Position numbers and translations under genes: made by a program. 16,482 nt of DNA, taken from positions 1 to 16,482 of the forward strand of contig JAFNFZ010000001.1 in NCBI GenBank assembly GCA_017885485.1. Reading direction: 5' to 3'. Below the pieces are notes generated by a model that saw only the letters and a list, made by a program, of their open reading frames with translations, was not told where the DNA came from and searched no databases. Shown here piece by piece: positions 1-6,936 of the stretch; positions within the stretch are counted from its first letter, which is position 1; the number at the start of each line of letters is the position of its first letter. Source of the stretch: Chloroflexota bacterium. GTDB lineage: Bacteria; Chloroflexota; Dehalococcoidia; UBA2247; RBG-13-53-26.

Positions 1-43
1 ACCCCTCAGGCCGATCTACTGTCATCGGCCTGAGGGGTGTTTT
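1..43 (+). terminator. Intrinsic terminator of an upstream gene
   Basis: A perfect 15-bp inverted repeat (arms 1-15 and 24-38, 8-nt loop) is GC-rich and is followed directly by GTTTTC, so it looks like a Rho-independent terminator for a + strand gene ending before the window. The T-tract is short (four T). The sequence before base 1 is not visible, so bidirectional function cannot be judged. Confidence 0.75.
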
Positions 44-44
44 C

Positions 45-850
45 ATGGTCCTGGACGAGAGCGGGTTAGTCGCTCGGCGTAAACGGGGCCTGGTCGGGGC
101 AAGATACGATGCCGATCACTTGGCGACTAGAGCAGAAGTGATCATGTTTGGGGGCGTGGGCGCTCAGGGCCAGCCTGTCAAGTTGGTCCAGAGATGGGAA
201 TGTGGAACGTCGCCCGTGAATTGCCTTCGCGACTTGAGGCACGGCTATGCCCCGGCCAGAACTAGCGGCGCACTTGGCGAGAGTCGAGGGTTTCGCGGAC
301 TACCGTGTACTGCTACCATGGCCTTGCTCAGCCGGAGGATTGCCCGAAGCCCGGCTTGGCTGTGCGAGCGGACAGCATGGTATGAGCAAGGTCACTTCTT
401 GGGGTGTTGCTGTAGGCGCTGGTGACTGCTTCTACAGTGAAGTAAGACGGCGAGTTCGGCGAATTGCTGCTGGGAGATCGGGAATCTCGGACGTGGCGGC
501 GCTCTTGCGACGTCCGGGGGTCGACGATGGCTTCAGGGGGCGCAGCTCTTCCGCTCACCCCTAGGCGAATCACCCTGGGCCGCCCTTGCCGTGAGCGGCA
601 GCGGTGGGTACAGGCAGCGCCGGGACAGGAAGCTCGCGAGGGCTTGGGGCAGGTGGGAATGTTGATTGGTCGAGCCAGATCACTTGGGCAAGCGCTCAGC
701 GACACCTCCCAGGAGGAAACGCGACTCGAACAGTTGCCAACGGCAAGGTGGTCATGGATGGCAGAATCCTGTCGGCAAGGACGGGCCGACAAGGACCATC
801 ATCAGGGAAGCAACCCCATCTGTTGAACTCGGTCGGCACTAGGAGGGCTT
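45..850. other. Gap of about 800 bp without an intact gene
   Basis: No reading frame here resembles a complete known protein, and none pairs a good ribosome binding site with a recognisable N-terminus. An imperfect operator-like inverted repeat lies at 114-143. One frame contains two family-like strings separated by stop codons: GAGDCF (415-432), like the catalytic motif of PfkB sugar kinases, and NGKVVMDGRIL (739-771), like the C-terminal strand of amidohydrolases. These could be relics of decayed genes or chance. Sugar ABC operons usually have their substrate-binding protein gene in this position; none is present. Confidence 0.6.
114..143. repeat. 8-bp inverted repeat, operator-like
   Basis: GATCACTT at 114-121 is exactly mirrored by AAGTGATC at 136-143 across a 14-nt spacer. 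With no T-tract after it, it is not a terminator. It could be a binding site for a dimeric regulator or a chance palindrome. GATCACTTGG recurs once at 678-687. Confidence 0.3.
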
Positions 851-1771
851 GTGGCGGGCGACAAGAATCAGAGGCGAAGAGCATTCTCAATACGTATGAG
901 GGAATTGCTTGCAAGAATGAGCCCGGGCTATGTGTTTGTCCTTCCCGCTGTATTGCTGATTATCCTGTTTGCTGTGTACCCAATGTTCTATGTCGCGAGG
1001 ATGAGTCTTACGAGAATAGTAAGAACCACGGGCGAGTCCTACGGCGTTGGCATACAGAACTACCTAGACATGTTTGCGACCCCCTTGTTCGTTAAGGCCG
1101 TTAGGCAAACGGTCGTGTTTGCCTCCTTTAGTTCCCTTGGTCACGTTGTCTTGGGTCTCATCCTCGCCCTAGGCTTGAATGCGAATCTGAATCGCAGGTT
1201 CTTGACCATTTGCCGGACTGCTATCTTGCTGCCCTGGGCACTCAGTCCCATTGTTGTTGCCATTATCGCTCAGCTTTGGGCGTACCCTCTCATTAGTCCC
1301 ATTGCGAAGATTCTCAAGGCCGCAGGTTCGACAGCAGAGTTCTTGCCTCTCGGTCGGCCGGGATCAGCGCTATGGACGATTGTAGGCATCAATATCTGGC
1401 AGTTCACGCCCTTCTTCATTCTAATGATTCTGGCGGGTCTTCAAACCCTGGATCCGGAATTGCCCGAAGCCGCGAAGGTGGACGGCGCATCGCCCTTGCG
1501 GATAATCAGACACGTGACCATACCGCATCTCAGAAGAGTGCTGATGACCCTGGCACTGTTCGATTTCGTAACTACGGCAGCGTATTTCGATTTGATCTGG
1601 GTGACTACGCAGGGTGGGCCAGTGCGTGGGACAGAAGTCCTGGCCACCTATACCTACCGTCTCGCCTTCCTCAACATGGACTGGAACAGAGCAGCCACCT
1701 CAGGCATGGTTCTTCTGTTGGTGTCGACCACTATTGCACTCTTGATCACCTTCTACATGGAACGAGACTGA
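851..1771 (+). CDS. ABC transporter permease, MalF/UgpA type (carbohydrate uptake)
   Basis: This is an inner-membrane permease subunit of a carbohydrate-type (CUT1) ABC importer, 306 residues. About six hydrophobic segments lie near residues 27-50, 85-113, 120-145, 174-198, 230-250 and 284-304. The cytoplasmic EAA loop, which docks the ATPase, reads EAAKVDG at 206-212 and continues into a typical P-x-L-x-x-I-I-R-x-V-T-I-P stretch. The GTG start is chosen because AGGAGG (841-846) lies 4 nt upstream and the basic N-terminus leads into the first membrane helix. The partner permease starts 17 nt downstream. No substrate-binding protein or ATPase gene is in the window, so a shared MsmX/UgpC-like ATPase elsewhere is likely. 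The substrate cannot be read from the sequence; sugar, polyol or nucleoside are options. Confidence 0.93.
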   Translation: MAGDKNQRRRAFSIRMRELLARMSPGYVFVLPAVLLIILFAVYPMFYVARMSLTRIVRTTGESYGVGIQNYLDMFATPLFVKAVRQTVVFASFSSLGHVVLGLILALGLNANLNRRFLTICRTAILLPWALSPIVVAIIAQLWAYPLISPIAKILKAAGSTAEFLPLGRPGSALWTIVGINIWQFTPFFILMILAGLQTLDPELPEAAKVDGASPLRIIRHVTIPHLRRVLMTLALFDFVTTAAYFDLIWVTTQGGPVRGTEVLATYTYRLAFLNMDWNRAATSGMVLLLVSTTIALLITFYMERD

Positions 1772-1788
1772 TTCTTGGGGGCGTCCCT

Positions 1789-2628
1789 ATGCGACGTGAA
1801 GGCTACACAATGAAACGAGTCAGAGGATTGCTCCCATATATTCTCTTGAGCGGAGTCACTATCGTCTGGTTGCTGCCAATCATGTGGATGTTGATTTCCG
1901 CCTTCAGAGACGCGGCAGATCCTTTCTATCTTGGTATCTTGCCGAGCAGGCTCACGCTTGTTAACTTTGAGAGGGTCGTCTCCGACCCGCACACACTAAG
2001 CTCTCTGCGAAACAGTATGGTTGTTGCGACTTCAGCCGCTTGCGTAGATCTAGTCATTGCCAGCTTGGCGGCATATGGCTTCTCGCGCTTCCGATTTGCC
2101 GGAAAGCAGGTTCTCCAGGTCCTGCTCATCATGGTGCGTCTGTTCCCTGGCGTGCTTCTGGCCATAACGCTGTTTCAGGTGGCGGGCTTTCTGAACATAT
2201 TCGACAGCTTCTACCCGCTCATCATTGCGAATGCGCTGTTGAATCTGCCCTTCGCGATATGGAACTTGCGGACGCTATTCGATGCCATACCCATTGATAT
2301 TGAGGAGGCCGCTTGGCTTGATGGCGCAACGCGCGTTGCAGGAATACGGAGAATGCTGCTTCCTTTGCTGGGACCAGGATTGGCGGCCACTGGGGCTTTT
2401 GTCTTCTTGCTCAGCTGGAATGAATACCTCTTTGCGGTGTCCTTCATTCGTTCGCCCGAGAAGCAGTTGATCACCACCGCGATTGCTGCCAATATTGGTC
2501 AGTACAACGTTGACTTCACGGGCCTAGTTACGACTGCGATGTTGGCCAGCGTGCCACTAATGGTGATGTTCGTTCTTATCCAACGGTACATTGTCTCTGG
2601 TCTGATGCTCGGTTCAGTGCGTGGATAG
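1789..2628 (+). CDS. ABC transporter permease, MalG/UgpE type (carbohydrate uptake)
   Basis: This is the second permease of the same importer, 279 residues, a usual MalG-family length. It has an N-terminal helix near residues 15-35 and a large periplasmic loop. The EAA loop reads EEAAWLDGAT at 172-181, followed by a P-L-L-G-P turn. The late L-S-W-N-E-Y-L-F segment is typical of MalG-like proteins. The open frame extends upstream into the first permease gene, so the start must be chosen. ATG 1789 follows a G-rich stretch (1777-1781) after a 17-nt intergenic gap. ATG 1810 with GAAGG (1798-1802) gives a 272-residue protein and is almost as good. The gene forms an operon with the preceding permease. 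A 146-nt gap follows before the aminopeptidase gene. Confidence 0.92.
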   Translation: MRREGYTMKRVRGLLPYILLSGVTIVWLLPIMWMLISAFRDAADPFYLGILPSRLTLVNFERVVSDPHTLSSLRNSMVVATSAACVDLVIASLAAYGFSRFRFAGKQVLQVLLIMVRLFPGVLLAITLFQVAGFLNIFDSFYPLIIANALLNLPFAIWNLRTLFDAIPIDIEEAAWLDGATRVAGIRRMLLPLLGPGLAATGAFVFLLSWNEYLFAVSFIRSPEKQLITTAIAANIGQYNVDFTGLVTTAMLASVPLMVMFVLIQRYIVSGLMLGSVRG

Positions 2629-2774
2629 TGGTTGACATGCATGATGAGTCAGGGCTTTCAGAAGGAGCGGTGAGGGAACTGGGGTGGCTGGAGGGAATTG
2701 ATCTGTAGTGGCCGATCGATTGTGAGCTGGGGGTTCTTGCAGACGAGGATCCCGGATACTGAAAGGAGGGAGTG

Positions 2775-3845
2775 GTGAGCGATTCTTTGTGGGAGCAACT
2801 GGCCAAGGTACTGGTCAACTACTCTACCAAGACCAGGTCGGGCGAGAAGGTGCAGATTACCATGATGGAAGTTGAAACGTTCCCTCTGGCCCGGGCCGTG
2901 TACAGGGAGGCGGTGAAGGTAGGTGCTCTGCCTCATATTGAGTACCAATCCGCGTACCTTGAGCGTGACCTGATGCTGTATGGCAATCAAGAGCAACTAG
3001 AGTGGGTGCCGCGAATGCAGGCCTACGGCATGGAATGGGCTGATGTCTACGTGGGCTTGCGGGGCGGGCGCAACCCGCACGAGTTCTCCGACATTAGCCC
3101 AGAGAGAATCGTGGCCCATAAGCGGGCCATGGGTCAAGTCTCTGCCATGCGCAATGAGCTGACACGATGGGTGCTTGTCCGCGTTCCCAATGAATCCCTT
3201 GCCCAACAAGCCAACATGAGCCTTGATGAGATGATGTCCTTCTTCTTCAATGCGGCAATTCGCGATTGGGCAGAGGAATCGAAGCGCTACCACGATATTC
3301 AGAGGGTCTTCCAAGCGGCAGAAAGGGTTCGGATTGTCGGAAAAGACACCGATCTAAGCTTCTCGACCAAGGGTCGATCCTACGAAGTCGCCGATGGCCA
3401 ATTCAATCTGCCGGATGGTGAGATCTTCACCGCGCCGGTGGACGATAGCGCAGAGGGGCACATCTACTTCGAGTTCCCCGGCGTCTATGTAGGACAACTA
3501 GTACATGATATCCGGCTGGAGTTCTCTCGTGGGCGCGTGAAGAAGGCCACAGCGAGCAGCAATGTGGAGCTGCTGCGCAGATTGATTGACATGGACGAAG
3601 GGGCGAGAGGAATTGGCGAGTTTGGCGTGGGCACCAATTTCGGTATCGACCGTTTCTGCTACGACATACTGTACGACGAGAAGATCGGGGGCACGATCCA
3701 CCTTGCGCTGGGGAGGGCATATGCTGAGTGCGGAGGCGTGAATCAATCCGCCCTGCATTGGGACATCATCAAAGATCTCCGACGAGAAGGCGAGATCCTT
3801 CTTGATGGTCGTAGAGTGTTTGAAAACGGGAAATACCTCATTTGA
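2775..3845 (+). CDS. M29-family metallo-aminopeptidase (AmpS/AmpT-like)
   Basis: This is a cytoplasmic two-metal aminopeptidase removing N-terminal residues from peptides, 356 residues, the length of the shorter bacterial/archaeal M29 branch (Thermus AmpT is about 408). Likely metal and catalytic residues, matched by motif to AmpT, are Glu216 in GEIFTAP, Glu282 in GEFGVG, Glu302 in YDEK, His309 in TIHLALG, and His328 and Asp330 in LHWDI. All are present, so the enzyme looks active. Two GTG codons are in tandem at 2772 and 2775. The second lies 5 nt from AAAGGAGG (2762-2769), which is better spacing, so it is taken as the start. The gene follows the ABC permeases, so it could process an imported or intracellular peptide or amide conjugate. 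A physiological link to the rest of the locus is inference. Confidence 0.93.
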   Translation: MSDSLWEQLAKVLVNYSTKTRSGEKVQITMMEVETFPLARAVYREAVKVGALPHIEYQSAYLERDLMLYGNQEQLEWVPRMQAYGMEWADVYVGLRGGRNPHEFSDISPERIVAHKRAMGQVSAMRNELTRWVLVRVPNESLAQQANMSLDEMMSFFFNAAIRDWAEESKRYHDIQRVFQAAERVRIVGKDTDLSFSTKGRSYEVADGQFNLPDGEIFTAPVDDSAEGHIYFEFPGVYVGQLVHDIRLEFSRGRVKKATASSNVELLRRLIDMDEGARGIGEFGVGTNFGIDRFCYDILYDEKIGGTIHLALGRAYAECGGVNQSALHWDIIKDLRREGEILLDGRRVFENGKYLI

Positions 3846-4738
3846 CGCGACAACTCCCACGGTTCTCGATCGAGGAGAGAGTGCGTTCTGAGTGTGTGGT
3901 CGGGGTTGGGGAGCACGATCTCCCTTACTGAAGCAATTGCGGAGCCGCGACGGTATTGGCGCTTTCGTGAGGGATCGGGCTAAAGGAGGACTGATGCGTC
4001 CCAGCGTCCTGTCTACCCAGGGGTCCGGATTGTGGATTTGCGCGCCCCTGTCGCGGTGACATCGCCAAGCAGGAACCGAATATGGCCTGAAGGTTCGTGA
4101 GTCCACCCATTGTCATGGAGCAAGGTGGTTTCAGGGACAGAACGGATGATATCGGAGGAAGGTCCCTGTAGTTGCGTTCCACAGAGGCATTAGGCCAAGC
4201 CGTTCATCCGTAGTTTGACCTGAGCCGCGGTCGAATGAGTGAGCCGCCCGGGACAGAAGCCAGAGTGAATAGCGTAGAACTGACGAGTCCGGAGACGCCA
4301 CGTGCAGAGCTGTGCAGCCAATCGCTACAGATGGATGGGGGACCAAGATCTCACTTGCTAGTGGCAGCGCGAGAAGAAGCTCCAGAAGCGCGTGGGCAGG
4401 TACGTCGGCGCGACGGGGCCGAGTAGGCCGAGTATCGACGAGGGGCTTTCCGCCCCGGATGAGGACTCTTGTACGGGTGATTGGGGCAACAATGTGATCC
4501 TCGATGAGGAGAGTCCCCATGCCGTAGTGTCCGGGGCAGAGGGGGTCGCGCGTCGGCCTCCAGAGAAAGTCCAGAGCGGGACGGCTCCTGCCGGGGCCAG
4601 TATCCGCCACGGCGCCTGCAACAAGGTGAGGCACGGAGCCTGGGCACGCCAGAAACGCAACATGGCCCTTCGGGAAGATAGCGTTGATGGTGTCACTGGG
4701 GTGTTGAATACGCGCACTCAGAAACGGAGAACGATCCG
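3846..4738. other. Gap of about 890 bp without a recognisable gene
   Basis: Frames on both strands are short or interrupted and resemble no family I can name. A strong ribosome binding site with a 21-codon frame lies at 3982-4059. Short hairpins occur at 3909-3924 (GGGAG/CTCCC) and 4442-4456 (GGGGC/GCCCC), and a 7-bp inverted repeat at 4463-4469/4510-4516. None has a T-tract. It may be decayed coding DNA, since the next gene's BtpA family is often found with sugar genes, or a long untranslated region. Confidence 0.55.
3982..4059 (+). other. Strong Shine-Dalgarno followed by a 21-codon frame
   Basis: AAAGGAGG (3982-3989) is followed 4 nt later by ATG (3994), opening a frame of 21 residues that ends in TGA at 4057-4059. 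The encoded peptide (beginning MRPSVLSTQG) resembles nothing I recognise and has no membrane or attenuator-like codon run. It could be the surviving start of a decayed gene, a small protein, or coincidence in purine-rich DNA. Confidence 0.25.
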
Positions 4739-5554
4739 ATGACCCAATGGACGAAGTCTATGTTCCAGCACGAGAAGCCCGTAATCGCTATGGCCCACAT
4801 CCCGGCGTTACCAGGTACACCCAGATACAATGACGAAGGAGGCATTGACTACCTGATAGAGAAGGTTCACGCAGATGTTCAGCATCTAGTGAACGGCGGC
4901 GTCGATGCAATCATGTTCTGCAATGAAGACGATCGCCCCTACGTGTTTCGTGCAGGCATTGAGCAGGTCGCGGCGATGACGCGTGTGATTGCGGAATGCG
5001 CCCCTCGAAGCCTTCCCTTTGGAGCGGACTTCCTGTGGGATCCGATCGCGGCCATGGCAATCGCGTATGCAACTGGGGCTTCATTCATTCGTGAGGTATG
5101 TAGTGGCGCATACGAGTCGGATATGGGTGTGTGGTCTCCGAACGCAGGGAAGACCTTGAGATTCAGGAGAGCGATCGGAGCGGAGGGAGTTCGTGTTCTT
5201 TACAACATTGCCCCCGAGTTCTCGTCCCCACTCGGAACTAGATCTCTCGCCGAGAGAGCGCACAGCGTTGTTGTGTCGTGTCTGGCCGACGCCATCCTCG
5301 TCTCTGGTCCGATGGCTGGGGAGGAACCAGACATAGAATCCATGGGGGTTGTTAGAGCTGCGGCTTCCAATGTCCCGGTCTTCCTGAACACGGGAGCAAA
5401 GGCCGAGAACATTGCGACCTACCTGAAAGGGAGCGATGGGGTGATCGTGGGATCGAGTCTCAAGGTTGACGGCCTCACCTGGAACGAGGTTGACCCAGCA
5501 CGGGTGCGAGTCTTCATGGAGAGGGTGCGGGAATTCCGCGAAGGAAACCCATGA
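4739..5554 (+). CDS. BtpA/SgcQ-family TIM barrel protein
   Basis: This 271-residue protein matches the BtpA family throughout. It has the N-terminal MAHIPALPGTP strand and loop (residues 18-28), the D-A-I-M-F-x-N-E-D-D-x-P-Y motif on the second strand, and the C-terminal GVIVGSSLK phosphate-site-like strand followed by a D-x-x-R-V-x-x-F-M helix. The family is named for Synechocystis BtpA (photosystem I accumulation). Homologues in non-phototrophs such as E. coli SgcQ lie in sugar operons, and the biochemical role is not settled. The fold and late glycine-rich phosphate loop suggest a phosphorylated-sugar ligand. ATG 4739 has GGAGA at 4726-4730. It is followed after 6 nt by the eIF2B-like gene, almost certainly co-transcribed. 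Confidence 0.92.
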   Translation: MTQWTKSMFQHEKPVIAMAHIPALPGTPRYNDEGGIDYLIEKVHADVQHLVNGGVDAIMFCNEDDRPYVFRAGIEQVAAMTRVIAECAPRSLPFGADFLWDPIAAMAIAYATGASFIREVCSGAYESDMGVWSPNAGKTLRFRRAIGAEGVRVLYNIAPEFSSPLGTRSLAERAHSVVVSCLADAILVSGPMAGEEPDIESMGVVRAAASNVPVFLNTGAKAENIATYLKGSDGVIVGSSLKVDGLTWNEVDPARVRVFMERVREFREGNP

Positions 5555-5580
5555 CGCAGAATGAAGACCACAATGGGTGA
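5540..5580 (+). promoter_or_regulatory. Ribosome binding site and 9-codon overlapping frame between btpA-like and eIF2B-like genes
   Basis: GAAGGA (5540-5545) is ideally spaced (5 nt) from ATG 5551, which overlaps the BtpA stop as ATGA. That ATG opens only a 9-codon frame, ending at TGA 5578-5580, out of frame with the eIF2B-like gene. The real gene must start at ATG 5561 or 5573, neither with its own good site. Expression by termination-reinitiation from the upstream ribosomes is a reasonable inference. Confidence 0.4.
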
Positions 5581-6565
5581 CAAGAGCCGCCGCGTGAGTG
5601 TACACCCCGAGGCGCGTGATATTGCCGGGAAGTTCGGGGCGGGGGACATCCACGCAGCCCGCAGCGGTCGTGAGGTCATGCGAACTCTTGCCCGAATCGT
5701 CGAGGCCAGCGCTGCCGCCACCTCACAAGAGCTCTGGAATGAGCTTGAAGCGAGCGTCGACGAAATACTGGATGTCATGCCTGCATACGCGCCGCCGCTA
5801 AATGTGATGCACCGGGTTCTGGCGGAGATTGACAGGGGGCGTACCGAGAACTTGAGAGTCGATGAGACGAAGAGCGCTATTGCACTTCTGGCCGAGAGAT
5901 ATGAGAGTTGGTCAGAGGAGGCGCGAACAACAATAGCTCATCTTGGAGCGGCAATCATCCCGGATGACGGGGCGGTGTTCACATTCACGTTGAGTGAGAC
6001 GGTGCTGAGGACTTTACGTGACGCTTGGAGGGGCGGGAGGCGATTCCGGGTGCTCGTGGCGGAGTCAAGACCAAATAGAGATGGGCTCCAAACCGCCAAG
6101 ATCCTCGCTGAGGAGGGACTGTCAGTGTCCGTGTGCGTGGATGCGGCGATTGGTGAGGCCGTTCCATGTGCGGACGTCGTGGTGGTTGGGGCGGAAGCGG
6201 TATTGGCAGACGGCAGTGCGAGCTGCAAAGTGGGGACCTATCCAATCGCTCTTGTGGCCCACGCGAACTCGATCCCGGTGTATGTCCTCGCTGACACGGG
6301 GAAGCTTTGTGCATCTTTGCGTTTGGACTTGCCTAGGGGGGTGACTCCAATCGCGCGGGATGATGTGATGGGGAGTCGGAAGGCAGGGGGATCCCGCGTT
6401 GTGGGGCATCTCTTTGACGTAACGCCACCGGAACTGATTACGGCGATTGTGACAGAGCGGGGTGTGTTGAGTCCACACGAGGTCGCGACAATCGTGCACG
6501 AGTTGCCGGTGAGCGATACGCTAGGCGCGAAGATCGCGGCATTGAAGAGACACAATAGCGATTGA
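5561..6565 (+). CDS. eIF2B alpha/beta/delta-like protein related to ribose-1,5-bisphosphate isomerase, catalytic residues replaced
   Basis: The 334-residue protein has an N-terminal helical domain (about 1-120) and a C-terminal Rossmann-like domain of the IF-2B/MtnA superfamily. Signatures are V-A-E-S-R-P near 164-169, C-V-D-A-A-I-G, VVVGAEAV, and the closing FDVTPPELI motif. In ribose-1,5-bisphosphate isomerase and MtnA, a Cys in a T-H-C-H-S-like loop and the Asp of a G-A-D motif are catalytic. Here the matching positions are Thr143 (TFTLS) and Glu212 (GAE), the pattern seen in the regulatory eIF2B-alpha type. It is probably not a classical isomerase. It may bind a sugar phosphate or nucleotide, or catalyse something else. 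The start is uncertain: ATG 5561 is used, ATG 5573 is the alternative. It is coupled to the BtpA-like gene. Confidence 0.85.
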   Translation: MKTTMGDKSRRVSVHPEARDIAGKFGAGDIHAARSGREVMRTLARIVEASAAATSQELWNELEASVDEILDVMPAYAPPLNVMHRVLAEIDRGRTENLRVDETKSAIALLAERYESWSEEARTTIAHLGAAIIPDDGAVFTFTLSETVLRTLRDAWRGGRRFRVLVAESRPNRDGLQTAKILAEEGLSVSVCVDAAIGEAVPCADVVVVGAEAVLADGSASCKVGTYPIALVAHANSIPVYVLADTGKLCASLRLDLPRGVTPIARDDVMGSRKAGGSRVVGHLFDVTPPELITAIVTERGVLSPHEVATIVHELPVSDTLGAKIAALKRHNSD

Positions 6566-6936
6566 AGAGAGATGCTACTGTGGGCCTCCCTGAATGAGGA
6601 AGAGGAACGGCTTGCTGCCAAGGGGATGGAAGCATGGGGGCCGATTACGACGCACGAGGGTTGTTCGCGTGCTAGTGGAGGGCGGCAGGGGCAGAATGAG
6701 CCCTTGAAAGGATGCCTAAGGGCCGAGGGTGGCGAGGGGCACGCTGTTCTCAACGCCTGCCGTCAATGCATTGGAGTCGGCGTACTGGGGTCGGAGCGTA
6801 TAGAGGGACAACGGAAGCTGCGGGTGCTCCCGGATGTGAGGGCGGGTGCCTGGCTGCCGAGACTAGGCGGGATCGCGAGTCGCATACGCTCGCGCGAAAG
6901 AACAATCGGCTGCTAGCTCCCAGGTGGAGGAAACCC
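6566..6936. other. Gap of about 370 bp; possible short hypothetical frame
   Basis: A 114-residue open frame (6572-6916) begins 7 nt after the eIF2B-like stop, behind only a weak GAAGAGAG site. It has an acidic start (NEEEERLAAKG) and resembles no family I know. Its composition is plausible but not convincing, so it is recorded as a doubtful frame rather than a gene. No hairpin with a T-tract or clear promoter was seen. The last bases carry the ribosome binding site of the methyltransferase gene (GGAGG, 6926-6930). Confidence 0.4.

Noticed and set aside
114..687. Direct repeat of GATCACTTGG at 114-123 and 678-687 as paired operators
   Set aside because: A single 10-base repeat in about 600 bp is not unlikely by chance, and only the first copy has a mirrored partner.
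2670..2708. 12-codon frame behind AAGGAG between permease and aminopeptidase genes
   Set aside because: Very short with no attenuator-like codon run or hairpin logic; likely chance in purine-rich DNA.
3498..4106. Open frame of 202 residues on the minus strand
   Set aside because: A third of it overlaps the well-supported aminopeptidase gene, and its translation is rich in Arg, Pro and Ser with no family character.
4131..4634. Minus-strand frame of 167 residues with some protein-like stretches (for example GHYGMGTLLIEDH)
   Set aside because: No recognisable family and no clear ribosome site, and all real genes lie on the other strand. Kept only as a possible reading of the gap.
6572..6916. 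114-residue frame right after the eIF2B-like gene
   Set aside because: Weak ribosome site and no recognisable family; mentioned in the gap entry but not called as a gene.
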